DNA of 64,000 nucleotides. Origin: Larus michahellis (Eukaryota; Chordata; Aves; Charadriiformes; Laridae). The notes under the pieces were generated by a model, which ran no database searches, was not told the origin of the DNA, and saw nothing but the letters and a program-made list of their open reading frames with translations. The stretch covers positions 132,870,125 through 132,934,124 of the forward strand of contig NC_133897.1 in NCBI RefSeq assembly GCF_964199755.1, read 5' to 3'. Positions 61,790-64,000 of this stretch are shown piece after piece (position 1 is the stretch's first letter; every line of letters starts with the position of its first letter). The position numbers and the translations under genes are program-made.

Positions 61790-64000
61790 GGGATGGATAT
61801 TGGCATTTAAGTAATTCCCATGTGTAGGAGAAGATACTAATGGCACCCAAGACAACACTAGGAAAACTTGATTCCAGCAAATGCATTCTCCCATGTGATG
61901 AATACTGCCTTATCATTCTTTTGGTAACTTGGGGCTGTATTATGACTTTATGACTTATATGTGCTTCCCTTAGGTGTTATGTCTACCTCAAGATTTATGG
62001 TCAAGAGGGCCTTGAGTGAGTCTGCCAGCTATTACGGTTGCATTAACCTACCCTTTTACTCATAGGTGCTTATGTTAGGTGCCAGTTTCCTTGAGGTTAA
62101 TTGCCTCAACAGGTGCAACTCTGAAGTTAATTATATATAAGAGGCAACCTAAGCACATTGGCCTGTTTTCTCAGTGAGAACAGAAGTGAGACTGAAAGGT
62201 CTCTGCTACCATATAAGAATTTCTATACAGAGGTATAGCTGGTCCTGCAATGTGTCTGGTCTTTCTGCTCCCAAATATTCTCATCTTTATGTTTAAGATG
62301 AGATCACAAAGGGGTTAAATGAAATATTTTACTAAAGTGTTATGGGATTTGCTGATGCTTTGTTGTTATAAAAATAAAAGGGCTACAGGGGCTGTTTCTT
62401 CCTTGACTCGCTAGGAAAAAATGAATCTGTATGTTAAACTATGTGTATTCCCACGCTCTGTTCAGAGCAACATCATGAACATAGTTGTTTTTTTAGGCAA
62501 GTGGTACCTTGACTATGTGCAACATTAGAGGCATACTCAGAGAGGGAAATGGTAAGTCTGAGCCTTTAGAATGAAAGTTTTACTGATCTTGATGAGTTTA
62601 ACCTAGGAGTCATTCAAGTCCTTCATTCTTTTTCATTGCAAGTTTTTCAGGCTGGAAGTTTTGAGTAAAGGTGAAGATGAGAATGAGAATTATGTAAGAG
62701 GGAGGGACTTAAAGATGACCATTGGTCATCAGTTTACTAATAATTAACATTAAAAGCTATGAGACATTCTGGCTTCTAAATTGCTGGCATTTTTTCAATT
62801 TTTGTTAAGTATTGGATGGTTTACCTCAAATTTTTTCAGTAATGAAACTGAACTCTGTCCAAAAATGTGAAGTCAGCACAAGTTCTGAGAGCACATTGCT
62901 CGCTGAGTTCTCACACTTTAAAGCCTTATAGAGTCCATATATACTCTCCCCTTAGCACTTTCCCCACTGCTGAACATAGGATCACCTACCTTGTGCTGAC
63001 TGGTTAAGTCTGTTGATTTTCCTGCCTCTATTTGCCTCTGTTTTCCAACTGTCTGGTGTGTTGAGCTCTTCCCAGACTCACTGATCACTTGTTTACTGTG
63101 TTAGAGTTGGAACTTCTGGCCAACTGGCAGCTGAGAAGGGAAGAACCACAGCTTCTCAGTGTATTAAATCGTCATATTAGGCTCTAGCTTGGAAAAACTT
63201 TTGCTGGCTTTGTTTTCTTTTTCCCTAAGCATGACATGACAAATATGTGGGGTTTTCATTTTTGGGGGTTTTTTTCTTCTTTTTTATTTTGGGATGTTTT
63301 TAAAAAAGTTTAGCTATGACAAATCTAACCAGCTCTCCTGCTAGGATAAGAAATGTCTTTTTTTCATTATTGCAGTGGCCTTGCTTGGTACTGAATTGCT
63401 ATGGAACCACTAATAAGGGAGCTACCTCAGATGACACAGTAACCGAGGAGAATGAGTATTTTGGGAGGGGATGTAAGTGAAGCAATACAAATTTGGGACT
63501 GAAGTTCATTACAACCATTAATCTTCTTCTGGGGGCAAGTGATAGCGATGACAACAATCTGACAAATTGTAAAGCCCTGTAATGAATTGAGTCAATTATG
63601 AACTTTTGTCTCTCTCACCTGCACTCTATCCTCTGTTCTGGTTACCCCTCAGGGGAACTATTTTTAGCATTGCAGACCTGAGATAAATTGTAGTTGGGTA
63701 TATCTTCCATACCATCTGATTCCGTTGCAGGGAAGATGGAGGGGGGCAGGAGAGCTTCCTTTAAAAACTGAAGAAGGCTAGTCTCTTCCATCCTACAACA
63801 GCTATGCGCAGGCAGTTAATCGTGAGCCTAGAACTGCACTCTTAATGCATTTCTAAAGCAGTCCTCAGTATGGATTCACACTGAGAGAGTAGAGTACATG
63901 TTTGTGCCTATATACATTACCCCAGAAAATATTGAAATTGTTCTGGGACACCCGAACTAGCATCCACGCTTCTAGGATACAGAATCATGCATTTCCCAGT
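61790..64000. other. Gene-free AT-rich DNA to the window end
   Basis: No supported gene and no frame of 60 codons or more with an ATG. A perfect 8-1-8 palindrome GATGACCATTGGTCATC lies at 62714-62730 and a T/G-rich tract at about 63250-63290. Any gene beyond the right edge cannot be seen. Confidence 0.6.
62714..62730. repeat. Perfect 17-bp palindrome (8-1-8)
   Basis: GATGACCA-T-TGGTCATC. The arms carry TGACC/GGTCA, as in nuclear-receptor half-sites, but in an arrangement that may be accidental. Confidence 0.65.

Noticed and set aside
61440-62110. Phrases such as GGCACCTAG and TTAGGTGCC that recall an old amniote repeat
   Set aside because: The matches are short and scattered, and no continuous alignment or element end could be seen.

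Overview
The window is vertebrate nuclear DNA, almost certainly from a bird. The strongest evidence is two truncated CR1 LINE retrotransposons (18721-19310 and 55915-56516). Both lie in minus orientation, both end in the CR1 octamer tail (ATTCTATG-type units), and both retain the CR1 reverse-transcriptase C-terminus with the SPSLE(V/I)F motif. An older CR1 3' end sits on the plus strand at 9805-9955. No bacterial, plasmid or viral gene organisation is visible: there are no operons, no ribosome-binding-site-led reading frames, and no frame that looks like a conserved protein outside the retrotransposon relics. Which bird this is, and whether the DNA is intergenic or a large intron, cannot be told from sequence reading alone.

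Layout. 1-3880 is AT-rich single-copy DNA with a CA-rich microsatellite. 3880-4560 is a GC-rich island with a 20-bp tandem duplication. 4860-9800 holds only simple repeats and a small GC hairpin. The old CR1 piece follows at 9805-9955. 9960-18720 is unremarkable, with an ATT/ACT microsatellite. The first young-looking CR1 is at 18721-19310, followed by a CpG-rich patch at 20240-20585 with a TATA-like box and a splice-donor-like site. 20590-30880 is AT-rich. 30880-31010 clusters SOX-, homeodomain- and POU-like sites, and 39840-40095 holds two transcription-factor-like dyads. 41936-42040 is a CpG-rich stretch with a consensus donor on the minus strand. A 204-bp non-autonomous hAT-like DNA transposon with 17-bp inverted ends lies at 53625-53828. 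Next come an exon-like GC-rich segment (55108-55279), a 79-bp hairpin (55637-55715) and the second CR1 (55915-56516). A pair of near-identical 21-bp GAS-like dyads is at 58320-58382. A 250-bp purine tract with 34 perfect GAAGG units is at 60138-60390, and a strongly G-poor stretch follows it.

I found no set of genes working together and no new biological system that I can defend. The items most worth checking are the hAT-like element, the 79-bp hairpin, the three exon-like or promoter-like GC patches, the twin GAS-like dyads, and the G-quadruplex/triplex-prone purine tract. The longest open frames (171-245 codons) look like chance or repeat-driven openings and are listed as rejected.
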